A stretch of DNA of 64,000 nucleotides from Heliocidaris erythrogramma (Eukaryota; Echinodermata; Echinoidea; Camarodonta; Echinometridae): contig CM046855.1 of NCBI GenBank assembly GCA_025617745.1, positions 45,487,813 to 45,551,812 on the forward strand, read 5' to 3'. Under the pieces are notes generated by a model. The model ran no database searches, was not told the DNA's origin, and worked only from the letters and a program-made list of their open reading frames with translations. Below are positions 1-12,600 of the stretch, piece after piece (positions within the stretch are counted from its first letter, which is position 1; each line of letters begins with the position of its first letter). The position numbers and the translations under genes are program-made.

Positions 1-900
1 AGACCCCTCACGAAAGTTTCATGTACGCAAAAATTTCTGGTTTTACAGTATAGAGGGATCCCCAGAAGCAGCCATGCTGGAGGACATAATAAAAACCTGT
101 GCACTAGACCATGAAAACAATGGGTTTTCATAGTCTGATGCACAGGTTTTTATTATGTCTTCCAGCATGGCTGCCGTGAAAACCCTCTATACCATGTTTT
201 ATTTTTATGGCACTTGCAAGGACTATACTTGAGCCGCCTTCTTTTTCATGAAATATCCATTTGATTATATAATCCCATATCATACATCCTTTCCGTCAAT
301 AATTTTCATCTTCACCTTCATCTTTCTCTCTCTCTAATTCTAGTCTCTTTTTCTTCTCACTTTCCCCAGTCTCTCCCGCTCTTTTCCTTTCCATCTCTAT
401 TTCCATCTCTTTTCCCCCTCCGTCTTCTTCCTCGTTTCCCTTTCTCTTGTATCTACAACCTACCTTTCCTGCTTGCTCTGTATTTGTTTTTTATCCTTTT
501 TACTCTTCTCATCTCTCATTTCCCTTCTTTCACTTTTGCCCCTTTTGCTCTTCCTCTCCATTTCTTCATTCTCCAAGCCTTTTCCTACCAACTGTCGCAT
601 TTATCTAGTACATCTATTCATCTAACATTTTCTCCCCCTCCCCCGGTCCGTAAATGAAATCAGGGTACAACATAAAAATCCTTGCTGGTTTCCCTGAAAT
701 GGCTTGAGTGTATAAGGGTCCTGACCCCCCTTTTTTTGCTTGTCTGTTGTGATAAACCTTTGTTTATCAGAGATTTAGGGTGAATTAGACACCATGTTTT
801 TTCAAACAAAATCCTTGATCCGCCCTGAATTCTGTGGGCATGTCAATTTGTAAAACCAGCAATGAACTGTCACAAATCATTGTCGGCAAAACAATATTTC
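1..900. other. Downstream intergenic sequence with a MITE and a pyrimidine-rich stretch
   Basis: It holds a hairpin MITE at 49-191. From about 300 to 640 the plus strand is strongly pyrimidine-rich (many CTCTTTCC-type runs), which looks like degenerate simple sequence. I see no gene. Confidence 0.6.
49..191. mobile_element. Hairpin MITE, 143 bp
   Basis: Ends TATAGAGGG and CCCTCTATA are inverted. Inside, the arms pair over most of their length (GCAGCCATGCTGGA and ACATAATAAAAACCTGTGCA appear in both orientations) around a short loop. TA at both edges fits a TA target duplication, typical of Tc1/mariner-type MITEs. It is non-coding. Confidence 0.8.
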
Positions 901-3692
901 ATTTGACTTCTTCAGGTAACTCAGTTTTATTGATGGAAAAAAAAAAACAAGATACAACATACAAGCATAACATTTTCAATTATCCATCTAAACAATATAC
1001 ACAAGTAACATAATCAGGTTGCTACATACAAAATAAATTTCACCATGAAGATATTCTCTTGTTTCAAACTAAACTGCAAAAATGTCTCCCTCCAAAGAGA
1101 AATGAAAAGTGGATTGAATGACAGATAAATGGGATGTAATTGTAAGGCACGGTTAGATCATACCCACCAATTTAGAGTTTAGAATTTGAACACTTGCTCT
1201 TTAAAAGAGCATTATTGCTTAATAACTAACCTGGTAATGGCAAATATTTATGTCATGCGATACAAACAAGCAATATTCTGAAAGTTAGTTTTTATAGTCA
1301 AACATGCGTTCAAGGTTTTTCTTTTGTAATTGAACAGTCAATGTTATACATAGGATGAAAGTTATAAAATTGGATAGATTTTCAAATTCAAGATTATACT
1401 GGGATTTGTTATATTATAACCATATACGTTGGTACAAGAATTATTTACAATAAAAATATAGTCATTTTTGTAAATCCATTTAACATTTTTTGTTCAGGTC
1501 TGTCTTTTTTAAAAGATTTCTGCACCTTACAAGAAGTCTTAAGTCTTGGTCTAGGAATGGACCAAAATACTAGGCCGGGATTAAGCGTGATGGTCCGTTC
1601 CTAGAAGCCATAATAAACATCAGCATTCATCAAGCAGATCCAACAATATTTTTTTTTTTGACAAAACAAAAATTACAAATGTCAGTTCACATAATCACAG
1701 CTATACATTCAATTTCCTTTTCACTCCATCATAATACATATATATTTATAAGTTATGCAAAATATGCTAAATTGAATTCATTACTACATTAAATTCCATT
1801 CTGTAAATAATGCAAATGCTACAAGTTAAATTAAATTCTACATTTTGAGAGGCTTTTTCAAATTCAATATCTTACACATGATAGTGGTTTTTAAATTTTT
1901 CTTTCATGATTTATATTCATGCAGAGTGCATTGTCACAAGCTAAAAGTTTGCAAGTAATATTTTGATAACTATGTCGGGTAAAGTTACCAAAATCACTAC
2001 TGCAGAACTAGCATCACACATTTATCGTTTTATCCATTCTCATAGGGTTCAACTTTTCATCATATTCAAGGTGAACGTACATTATTTCCTCCACCATTTT
2101 TGGGGGGGTTCTTGAATATCGTTCATGCCTCTTTGTCAAGTGACAATCAAATAAATAAATATGAACTTTGCAGACAGAAATGAAAATAGTTCACGTCACT
2201 AAAATGGATGCAAACACCTGCATTTTCGTTAACATCTTATCGTCTGGAATTTATATGACAGAATAGGAATTCCAAGTCAGCAAGTTTCTTTAAATGTTTC
2301 TGCAAAAAAATGTCATTTAATAGTTCTAACCCTGTTTCTTAAACATACATAGACATATGTGCAGGTAATAGGCATAAGGCACTCTTTTAAACAATCATTT
2401 GGAGCATAATAAAAATGGTTAAACATTTACACGTGTACAAAATGCGATATCATACATCAAAACTGATACCTCCTTGGTGAGATACACAGTATGCTTTGCA
2501 GCGAACGGGTTGTGAGGTGACGTAAATTCCTTAGATGCTACAAAAAGCACGACTAAATCCAATTCAATAGCAAGGTTCTCAAAAACTGTTTTATTATAAA
2601 TAGATAAAATTCACACCCCTTCCCCTGTACTCAAGGCTTCAGATGTGAAACTGACAATTATAATCAACCGATTAAGAAGATCGATCCTTTTCTATTTCTT
2701 ATCTGGAGGATGACTTTGAAGCAAAACTAATGCCTCAGTTTTGAAAGACTTTTCATAAGGTTGTAACAATGTGTAAAAGCTTTACTATCGAAGGCTAAGG
2801 CTCCTTCGATTTTCCGGTTTTAACTGGAGGTAACAAATTTTGGGAAATAACCTTTCTAGACAATAAAAATCAAGGTCAGAGAGTGAAGGTGAACATGTCA
2901 CCTCCTTATAAAGAGGTGAGCAATATTATCTGTGGTATAAAGCTGAAATTCTACAAAAATCTATCCTTTTACAGGGAAAGGGGTGAAAGATGTCATATAA
3001 AGTAATAACTTCTTGAATAGAAACAATATACAAGAAAAAATTAAGCTTTTGAAATATTGTAGGTTAGCACAAACTAAAATTTGAACATTTTAGTAAGTTG
3101 AAAGTTAATGAAAAAGTATGATGGATCATTCCAACTCTGGTTGACAGAATAAAAACTGTCCACTTAAATTCTGCAATTTGCCAAATTTATACAAATAGCA
3201 TGGATCCTTACATGAAATAAAATAATCAGATGATTCCAGAAATACAAATGATTAGATTGAATATCACCACTAACTAGCATTTGATGAACTAAAAGTATGT
3301 GCTAATTCAACCATATTTTTCTTTGTAGCTCTGCGATCTTAAATCCATACAAGTGATACATTTTTACTACAATTATTGGTCCTATTCCGTTAAAAACGTC
3401 CCACAACTCCCAATTTTTCCCAGTTTTCAAAAGGCCTTTATGCACTAATAGTGAAAGGTTAAGATCAGTATCCCACTTGTTATCTTCTCAAGAATCAAAA
3501 ATCATTACAAAAAAGTACAACTGAAATAGCTACTTATACCTAGATGTTTCAACATCTGAAAACATGCTTAGACATATAAACCTACATATTTTTTCATATA
3601 AAACAGCTGTACAGGGTTTAATCTGACTATTCTTGGGGTTCAGTCCCTTGGTTAGAAGTGTTCAGCAAGTGAGTGGTTGACACTAGCTGCCC
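900..3692 (-). other. Probable 3' untranslated region of the AHNAK-like gene
   Basis: About 2.8 kb after the stop codon is AT-rich with no reading frame of note on either strand. Candidate polyadenylation signals (AATAAA on the minus strand) are at 2590-2595 and 926-931; the lower one would place cleavage near 896-916. No cDNA is available, so the true end is uncertain. Apart from short A/T runs I see no repeat element here. Confidence 0.4.
926..931 (-). terminator. Candidate polyadenylation signal AATAAA
   Basis: The plus-strand TTTATT at this site reads AATAAA on the gene strand. It is the last canonical hexamer before the sequence changes to pyrimidine-rich intergenic DNA. A second candidate is at 2590-2595. 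Confidence 0.35.
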
Positions 3693-6600
3693 TCATTCAC
3701 TTAGCCTCTGCTCCGGTGTCCCCGATGAGATGGTTGTTGCGGCTTGGACTGGTACAGGCGGCATTCCTCCTGACATGGCTTGGGTCATGGGGTGTCCCTG
3801 CATAGGAAAAGGTACAGTAGAATATGGCTGATAATTGCCCACAGGGTACATTCCAGAGAGTTGCACACTTTGGGGAGGCATACGGGGGTGGACATAGAAC
3901 ATGGGTTGTTGGACGGGTGGGACCATGCTAGAAGTGGTAGGGGCAATGACCATGCTAGGGTGAGTGAACATGTAAGGTAAGCCTGCCACAGGGGGTTGCG
4001 AAGGGACTGAGGATTGTTGTGAGGGGACACTTGAGGTAACAGTTGTAAGGTTTGTGGTTGTTTGGACAGCCTGGAGCTGCACTGCCTGCATTTGCTGCCT
4101 CAGAAGCCTCATTTCCTGCTGCTGCTGCAGGAGTAATTTCTGGAGATCCATCTTGTCCATAGCCATGAATTCTTTTACATCGTCGGGCAGGGACTCGTCA
4201 CTGGCTGAAGGCTGGGTAGCGAGATTGGACAATGAGCTTGATAAACCTGATGATTCCTTTAGTGATGCAGTTCTACCGACTCTGCTCTCTGGCACAAATG
4301 CTTTACTTTTAGCACTGACCCTCCCAAACAGTTTTTCTTCCAGGCTAGCTGTACTTGTATTCCCATGCTTCCAAGGGGCAGGTTTGCTACTTGAAATGAG
4401 TGCATCAGGTTCAACGGAAGAAGAAATATCAGAGAACCCAGAATCCATTCTAGGAATCACTGTCGTCGTTGATACATCAGACATGTCATTTTCAGATGAA
4501 CTGTCCTTGTCTGAAAAATCATCAGTAGAGCTAAGTGGAAAGACACCTCTCCTTACTCCATATGCCTTTTTCTTCTGTTTTCGCATCATCCTTGCTTGAT
4601 TTGCCAGACTTGGTGACATGTTCCATGGAATATCTATTGAGGCATCTGTTAAAGTAGTATCAGTATCCTCCCCTGTGCGATCACTTTCATTAATCATATT
4701 CCGCACAGCAGTCAAATCAAAGTCAATGTTTGGACTAGATCTTGCTTTCCGTCTCTTTTCTCGCAATCTTGCTCTAGCCTCCGTGTCCCTGAGGGCGATG
4801 GTGGAATCATCTCCTGGTTTTGGTGCAGACTGCTGGGTTGAACTTGATCTTGCCTCGACCAAGGAGTTCTGAGCTCTTATTACGGAAAGGATACTCTCTG
4901 TTCGCTGGTGAATTTCATGGAAACGACTTAAGTGATATGAATCATCTGGTTTCACCTTGTCTTCGTCTGAGCCACTAGATTTTTGTCTCATATTCTGTAA
5001 CATCTCCTTGGTATCATCTGTTGACTGATCAGACAAAATTTCCACGGTATCCAGCAATAGTTCTTCCTCTGTCATTTGTGTCTTTTGAAGTTGGCTTTTC
5101 TGGTTGTCTGTAAAATCTTGATTTGAAACAACTTCAATTGTTTGAACAGTCTCTGCTGTTGTTTTTTCATCTATGCCATCATTCACATCGTCCCGACCTA
5201 TAGTTTCAGAAATAACGTCGATGCTATTTGGTGTGGGAGTAGACTTTAGAATGACTCCACCACTGGACACCTCCATGGAACCAACATCTGTATCTGCAGG
5301 ATTTCTGGACAATCGTCGGATATTTTTTCTTGCCTGCATAATCAAGTTAAAATGTTGTTCTTCTTGATCATCCTCTACTTTTTTAGGCCTGGACTCTACC
5401 ACTTTCTTCTTTTCTTGTTCTTCCATTTTCTTCTTTTTCAAAGCTTCCTTCCATGGCACAACTGTGGATGATGAAGATGCCTGTGCTTTGTCAGCGTTAA
5501 CTTCCTCTTTCATTTTTCGCTCTGTAGCAGTTTTAAGTTTGACATCTTTCCAGGGCACAGAAGATTTTTCACTCACTTCTTGTCTTTTATTTATTTGTGG
5601 AACTGGCTTTGATGACTTCTTTTCATCAGCAGTTTCAACATTTTTCCGCTTGATCAAAGAGTCTTTCCACCACGCGTCAGATTTTGCTTCATCTTTTCTA
5701 GTCGAGTCATTCTCGGATTTCTTGGTCTCCAATGAAGTCCTCTTTTTAAGAACATCCCTCCATGGATTTTTAACATCCTCAGAACCTGTAGACTTCTTTG
5801 GATTAGTCAACTGCTTGGGTTTCTCTTCGACTTTATCATTTGAAGTTAAAGGAACGCTATCAGACTTTGTTTTCAGTGATCCTTTTTTTGTTCTGCTCAA
5901 GTTGTCACCCTCAGGCTGTGTCTTGTCTTTTCCAAACATATTGCGTGTGCTCCGGACCATACTGCGACTTGCAAGCTTTGCCAACTCCTTCTGGTCTTGT
6001 GTGAGAGGTTTCCCTTTGCTTGTCTGTTCTTGTGTTAGACTTCCTATATTTTGTGATGAGTCTCTCATATATCTGCTTTTAAGAACATCCCATCCACCTT
6101 GTCTCTCTGATGAGGTTGATGCCTTATACATAGATCTGGTTCCAGTTGTCTTCTTTGCTTCTCTATCATCTTCAGCTTCCTTACTTTTACTGTCCGAAAT
6201 GGCAACTGGAGAACTACTGATACTGATGAGAGAACCACTTTTCTCCACTTTACCCAACAGGGTATTCCTTGGTTTGGCATCTATATCATCTGTTTCTGGT
6301 GCAGTTATGTCCACTTTACTGGACAGGATAATGCTGGGTACAGTGTCTACATCTTGTGTTTCTGGTGTACATATGTCCACTTCACTTGACAGTGTAATTT
6401 TTGTTTTGGTATTTCCATTTCGTGTTTCTAGTCCAGTCGAGTCCACTTTACTTGATAGGGTAACGCTGGGTTCAGTATCTTTGTAGTCTACTTCTGGTAC
6501 TGTCCTATCTGCAAGCTGATCTTCAACATTCTTTACTTTTTCTACTTTCATGTTTTCAATGAGACTTTCAGTTTTTGAATGAACAGGAGTTTCAAGTTCC

Positions 6601-9600
6601 ATTTGTATGCTAGCTTCCAACAATTCATTATTTTCAAGTTCAATTTGTCCATTGTCAATTTTAAATTTATCTCCAGTCTGTCCACTCTGAACTTTAGATT
6701 CAACTCCGTCACTCTGAGCCTCCTGCTTGTAACCACTTGTATCAATGGGAGCTCCCATTAAATGAGACAGTCCTTCTCGTAACATTCTTCTGTTATCAGC
6801 AGAGCGGTCACGTTTCAGTACTGCAGCACCCCTAGCCATGTGGAGGGCTAGAGATATACCAGATCCACTTTTGTCAATATCTTTCAATGATACCGACTTT
6901 CTTCGAACATATGGTAGCTCTTCTTCCAAACGTGATTCATTTTGTTCATCTGTCTTGGATGTTTCCATTGGAGAAGAAACTTCTTGTCCAGAATACCCAC
7001 TCGCAGTGTCAATGCTGCTAGATACATTTTCCAGCTTTGCATGTATGTCTCTAACTTCGAAGACCTTGTCAGTTTTGACCTCCCTTTTAGGAGCTGTAAT
7101 ATCCATTTTGCCTGCTGTTATTACTTCAGATACTGTACCTCCTACAGATTCCTTGGCTTGAAAATTGTACGTTGGTGAATCATCACCTGAAGGAATATTG
7201 CCAGTGGTATATTCACGTAAAATTTCTCCAAGAAGGGAATCGCGTGATGATTCAGACTGCCATTTCTTAGATTCCAGATTTGGTCGTCTCTCTGGTTTAC
7301 GGGATTGATCCCTTCGTAAAATCACATCTGGTTCATCTGCTCCAGGAGTGACATCTACTTCTGCACTATAATGAGGAGACACGGACTCATGCACTGCAAC
7401 AGATTGGTTAATAAGCACATCAGACACAGCAGGAACGGTCTCATAAAGCAGGTCAATTTGAGTGGGAGATGCATTAACACGTTTGGGTTTAGGGGGTGGC
7501 GCACCATACGGGAGTGGCATGCTCTTCACAACTTCATAAATTTCATGCATATTTTCATCATGCATGCTTTCTTCATCAACACCAGCTATCACAACAGGTG
7601 TTGATGAAGGGGGACATAAATCTGGTTCAGACTCGACAGACAACACAAGTGCATTTGCATTCAAAGGGTAGGGTTGTGCAGACTGAGGGTGTTCACACGA
7701 AACTTCACCAATAGAACTTACCATGACTTTTTCTGTTGCTGGCAACTCTCTCCTGGGAATCTTGCTCTCCTGTGGCGCTGAGGTTAATGGTGTCGTCTTC
7801 GAAGCTGATGATGGCATGGACTCGAGTGATGTTGTTGATGGCCAAGAACCTTCTGAGATGGAATCACGAGATATTGAAGCCAGTCTTTCTGATGGAGGTA
7901 GAGGTGCTCTCCTCTTCTTGTTTTTGCTCTTTGGTGCTTCTACTTCTGCTGCTGCTACTTCTGGTGAGCTTGGAAGAAATTCTGCTCTTGAGTACTGTGA
8001 GGGTACTGTGGCTTGTTGGGATAGTGGTGTGTCTGTGCTGCTTTGAAGTTCTGATAGAGGCCTGCGCTGTTCGTCACTGGGTCTCCCGTCTGTAGCTTCA
8101 GCTGGAATTTCCAGCATGACATCGCGCGACTTCCTCTTGCCTCCAAACAATTTGCTGAGACCTTTCCTCTTGCCCTTGTCACTTGATTCTTTCTTGTGTT
8201 TCCCTTCAGGCTTCAAATGGGAAGGACTTGTTCCAGCAGCTCCGGCCACCTCATCATCATTTGCATTGTTGTTGTGATTCACTTGGACTTCAATATCTGA
8301 ATTGTTGTTGTTGATGTTTAGTACATTGCTATTGTTATTATTTGAGTTTGGGTTTTCATCTTTATCAGAGTCTGAGGAGAGACCAATTGCACTCTTGATT
8401 TTTGAGAAGAAACCATCTTCTGAATCAGATGATGAAGACGAGGATGAAGACGAGGATGAAGATGAGGAGCTTCCAGATCCATCACCTATTCCAACAGCTC
8501 CAAGAAGACTGAATCCGGACTTCTTCTTCTTCTTCTCTTTTTTGTCTTTTTTGTCTTCCTTCTCTTTGTCCTCGCCTCTGTCTTTCTTGCCCTTCTTCCT
8601 CTTTTTCTTCTTCTCCTTCTTTCCCCCACCTATACCAAGGCTTCCTCCAATGCTAATACCACCCTCAGGCATTTCTACATTAATACCAGCACCTCCATCA
8701 CCACCTGCTGAGACATCTGCACTCAAGGCTCCACCACCACCAAGAGATGCAGAAGGAATGTTGGAAGATAAGTCACCACCAGTATTAACATCTCCACCCA
8801 AGCCCAATGTCATATCACCCTTTCCATCCGCGTCAACTCCACCAATGCCAAGGCTGCCACCTCCAACACTGATTCCACCTCCAAAGCCACCGACGTCCAT
8901 ATCCGCTCCTCCCCCAATGCCTCCTTGTCTGCCGATGCTGAAATCTGGCTTGTCAACATCTGTCCCAACTTCTATTCCTACTCCGTCAAGGCTACCTCCA
9001 AGCCCTCCACCGATTCCACCTCCTCCTAGGCTGATGTCTGGTTTGTCAACATCAGCACCAATTTCAATTTCGCCTCCACCAATATCAAGTCCTCCTCCTC
9101 CACCTCCTAGACCGATGTCTGGTTTGCCAACATCGACATCAATTTCCATTCCACCTCCGCCAAGACTTCCTCCAAGCCCTGCTCCAATTCCTCCTCCTCC
9201 GCCTCCAAGGCTGATGTCCGGTTTGTCAACTTTGGAATCAACATCTATTCCTCCTCCTAGATTTCCTCCAAGTCCGCCTCCAAATCCAATACCTCCTCCT
9301 CCTCCTCCTAAGCTGATATCTGGCTTGTCAACATCAGCACCAATTTCAATTCCATCTCCGCCAAGACTGCCTCCAAGTCCTCCTCCGATTCCTCCTCCTC
9401 CTCCTAAGCTGATATCTGGCTTGTCAACATCAGCACCAATTTCAATTCCATCTCCGCCAAGACTGCCTCCAAATCCTCCTATTCCCCTTCCTCCACCCAT
9501 ACTGAAGTCTGGTTTGTCAACTTCGGCTCCAATTTCAATTCCACCTCCGCCAAGACTTCCTCCAAGCCCTCCTCCGATTCCTCCTCCTCCTAGGCTGATG

Positions 9601-12600
9601 TCTGGTTTGTCAACTTTGGAATCAACATCTATTCCTCCTCCTCCTCCTAGACTTCCTCCAAGTCCACCTCCAAATCCAATACCACCTCCTCCTCCCAAGC
9701 TGCCTCCAAGTCCTCCTCCGATTCCTCCTCCTCCTAGGCTGATGTCTGGTTTGTCAACTTTGGAATCAACATCTATTCCTCCTCCACCTCCTAGACTTCC
9801 TCCAAATCCAATACCACCTCCTCCTCCTCCTCCCAAGCTGCCTCCAAGTCCTCCTCCGATTCCTCCTCCTCCTAGGCTGATGTCTGGTTTGTCAACTTTG
9901 GAATCAACATCTATTCCTCCTCCTCCTCCTCCTAGACTTCCTCCAAGTCCACCTCCAAATCCAATACCTCCTCCTCCCAAGCTGATATCTGGCTTGTCAA
10001 CATCAGCACCAATTTCAATTCCACCTCCACCAAGACTGCCTCCAAGCCCTCCTCCAATTCCTCCTCCTCCTAGGCTGATGTCTGGTTTGTCAACTTTGGA
10101 ATCAACATCTATTCCTCCTCCTCCTATACTTCCTCCAAGTCCACCTCCGAATCCAATACCACCTCCTCCTCCTCCCAAGCTGATATCTGGCTTGTCAACA
10201 TCAGCACCAATTTCAATTCCACCTCCACCAAGACTGCCTCCAAGCCCTCCTCCGATTCCTCCTCCTCCTAGGCTGATGTCTGGTTTGTCAACTTTGGAAT
10301 CAACATCTATTCCTCCTCCACCTCCTAGACTTCCTCCAAATCCAATACCACCTCCTCCTCCTCCCAAGCTGCCTCCAAGTCCTCCTCCGATTCCTCCTCC
10401 TCCTAGGCTGATGTCTGGTTTGTCAACTTTGGAATCAACATCTATTCCTCCTCCTCCTAGACTTCCTCCAAGTCCACCTCCAAATCCAATACCTCCTCCT
10501 CCCAAGCTGATATCTGGCTTGTCAACATCAGCACCAATTTCAATTCCACCTCCACCAAGACTGCCTCCAAGCCCTCCTCCAATTCCTCCTCCTCCCAAGC
10601 TGATATCTGGCTTGTCAACATCAGCACCAATTTCAATTCCACCTCCACCAAGACTGCCTCCAAGTCCTCCTCCGATTCCTCCTCCTCCTAGGCTGATGTC
10701 TGGTTTGTCAACTTTGGAATCAACATCTATTCCTCCTCCTCCTAGACTTCCTCCAAGTCCACTTCCGAATCCAATACCACCTCCTCCACCTCCTCCTCCC
10801 AAGCTGATATCTGGCTTGTCAACATCAGCACCAATTTCAATTCCACCTCCACCAAGACTGCCTCCAAGCCCTCCTCCGATTCCTCCTTCTCCTAGGCTGA
10901 TGTCTGGTTTGTCAACTTTGGCATCAACATCTATTCCTCCTCCTCCCAGACTTCCTCCAAGTCCACCTCCGAATCCAATACCACCTCCTCCTAAGCTGAT
11001 ATCCGGCTTGTCAATATCAGCACCAATTTCAATTCCACCTCCGCCAAGACTGCCTCCAAGTCCTCCTCCGATTCCTCCTCCTCCTCCTAGGCTGATATCT
11101 GGCTTGTCAACATCAGCACCAATTTCAATTCCACCTCCACCAAGACTGCCTCCAAGCCCTCCTCCGATTCCTCCTTCTCCTCCTAGGCTGATGTCTGGTT
11201 TGTCAACTTTGGAATCAACATCTATTCCTCCTCCAAGTCCACCTCCGAATCCAATACCACCTCCTCCACCCATACTGAAGTCTGGCTTGTCAACATCAGC
11301 ACCAATTTCAATTCCACCTCCGCCAAGACTTCCTCCAAGCCCTCCTCCTAGGCTGATGTCTGGTTTGTCAACTTTGGCACCAACATCTATTCCTCCTCCT
11401 CCTAAGCTGATATCTGGTTTGTCAATGTCAGTACTTACATCGAGACCTCCTCCTCCACCTAGGTCTCCTCCAATTCCTATTCCACCTCCAACATCAGGTT
11501 TTGGTACGTCTACATCAACATCTCCCTTTCCTCCAAAACCAAATCCAAATCCAAATCCCTTTTTACCCTTCTTTTTCTTCTTCTCCTTTTTGGATTTTTT
11601 CTTTCCTTCTGCATCACTGGAATCTGAACTGCTGCTGCTTGAGGAACTGCTGGAACTACTGGAACCATCTTTTTTCGATTTACCAAAGCCAAAGCCAAAG
11701 CCAAAGCCAAATTTTCCTTTACCATCAGCATCTCCATCAAGGTCTGGCTTGTCTACATCCACTTTAGCACCGATTCCTAATCCACCACTGGCATCTCCAC
11801 CTAGTTTACCACCTCCTCCAATGTTGATATCTGGTTTATCAACATCAACACCTCCAATGCCAAATCCTCCTACTCCTTTCACATCTACATCTGGTTTCTT
11901 GGCTTTAGCATCTATGTCAATGCCACCACCGATTCCTCCCAATTTCAGATCTGGCTTATCAATGTCTGGTCCACCTCCTCCCGCCACATTGACATCAATT
12001 TCTCCATTTGTTCCGGTACCAATTCCACCTCCAATATCTAGTTTAGGTTTGTCAACATCAACATCGAGATCTCCTACACCTATTGTGCCTCCAAACCCTC
12101 CACTTGGCTTACTGGATTTGATGCTTGCATCTATTTCAGGTTTAACAGATATATCTGCATCCACATCTCCATTGACATCTATTCCTCCTGATGGTAGTGA
12201 TGCATCAACTGCAGGTGGCTTGATGTCTACATCTGCCCCTCCTGAGCCTCCGAATCCCAGTTTCCCTCCGATCTTGAACTTTCCACTCTTGTCCTTCTTT
12301 CCAGAGCCATCTTTCTTTCCTTTCTTGCCAAACTTCATGCCAAATCCACCTTCAGGAACATCCATATCTACATCTCCCTTGCCATTGATGTCAACATCTC
12401 CAGAAGGAGCAGACACATCTACATCTGCATCTTTTCCCAGCTTCCCTCCAAGTTTGAATTTGCCTTTCTTGTCTTTCCTTCCTGAACCTTTCTTACCCTT
12501 CTTGCCAAAACCAAATCCAAAACCACCAGAGGGAGCATCAATTTCTGGACCTTTAACATCCAGAGAAGCATCTGGTGCCTTTACATCCACATCTGGCCCT

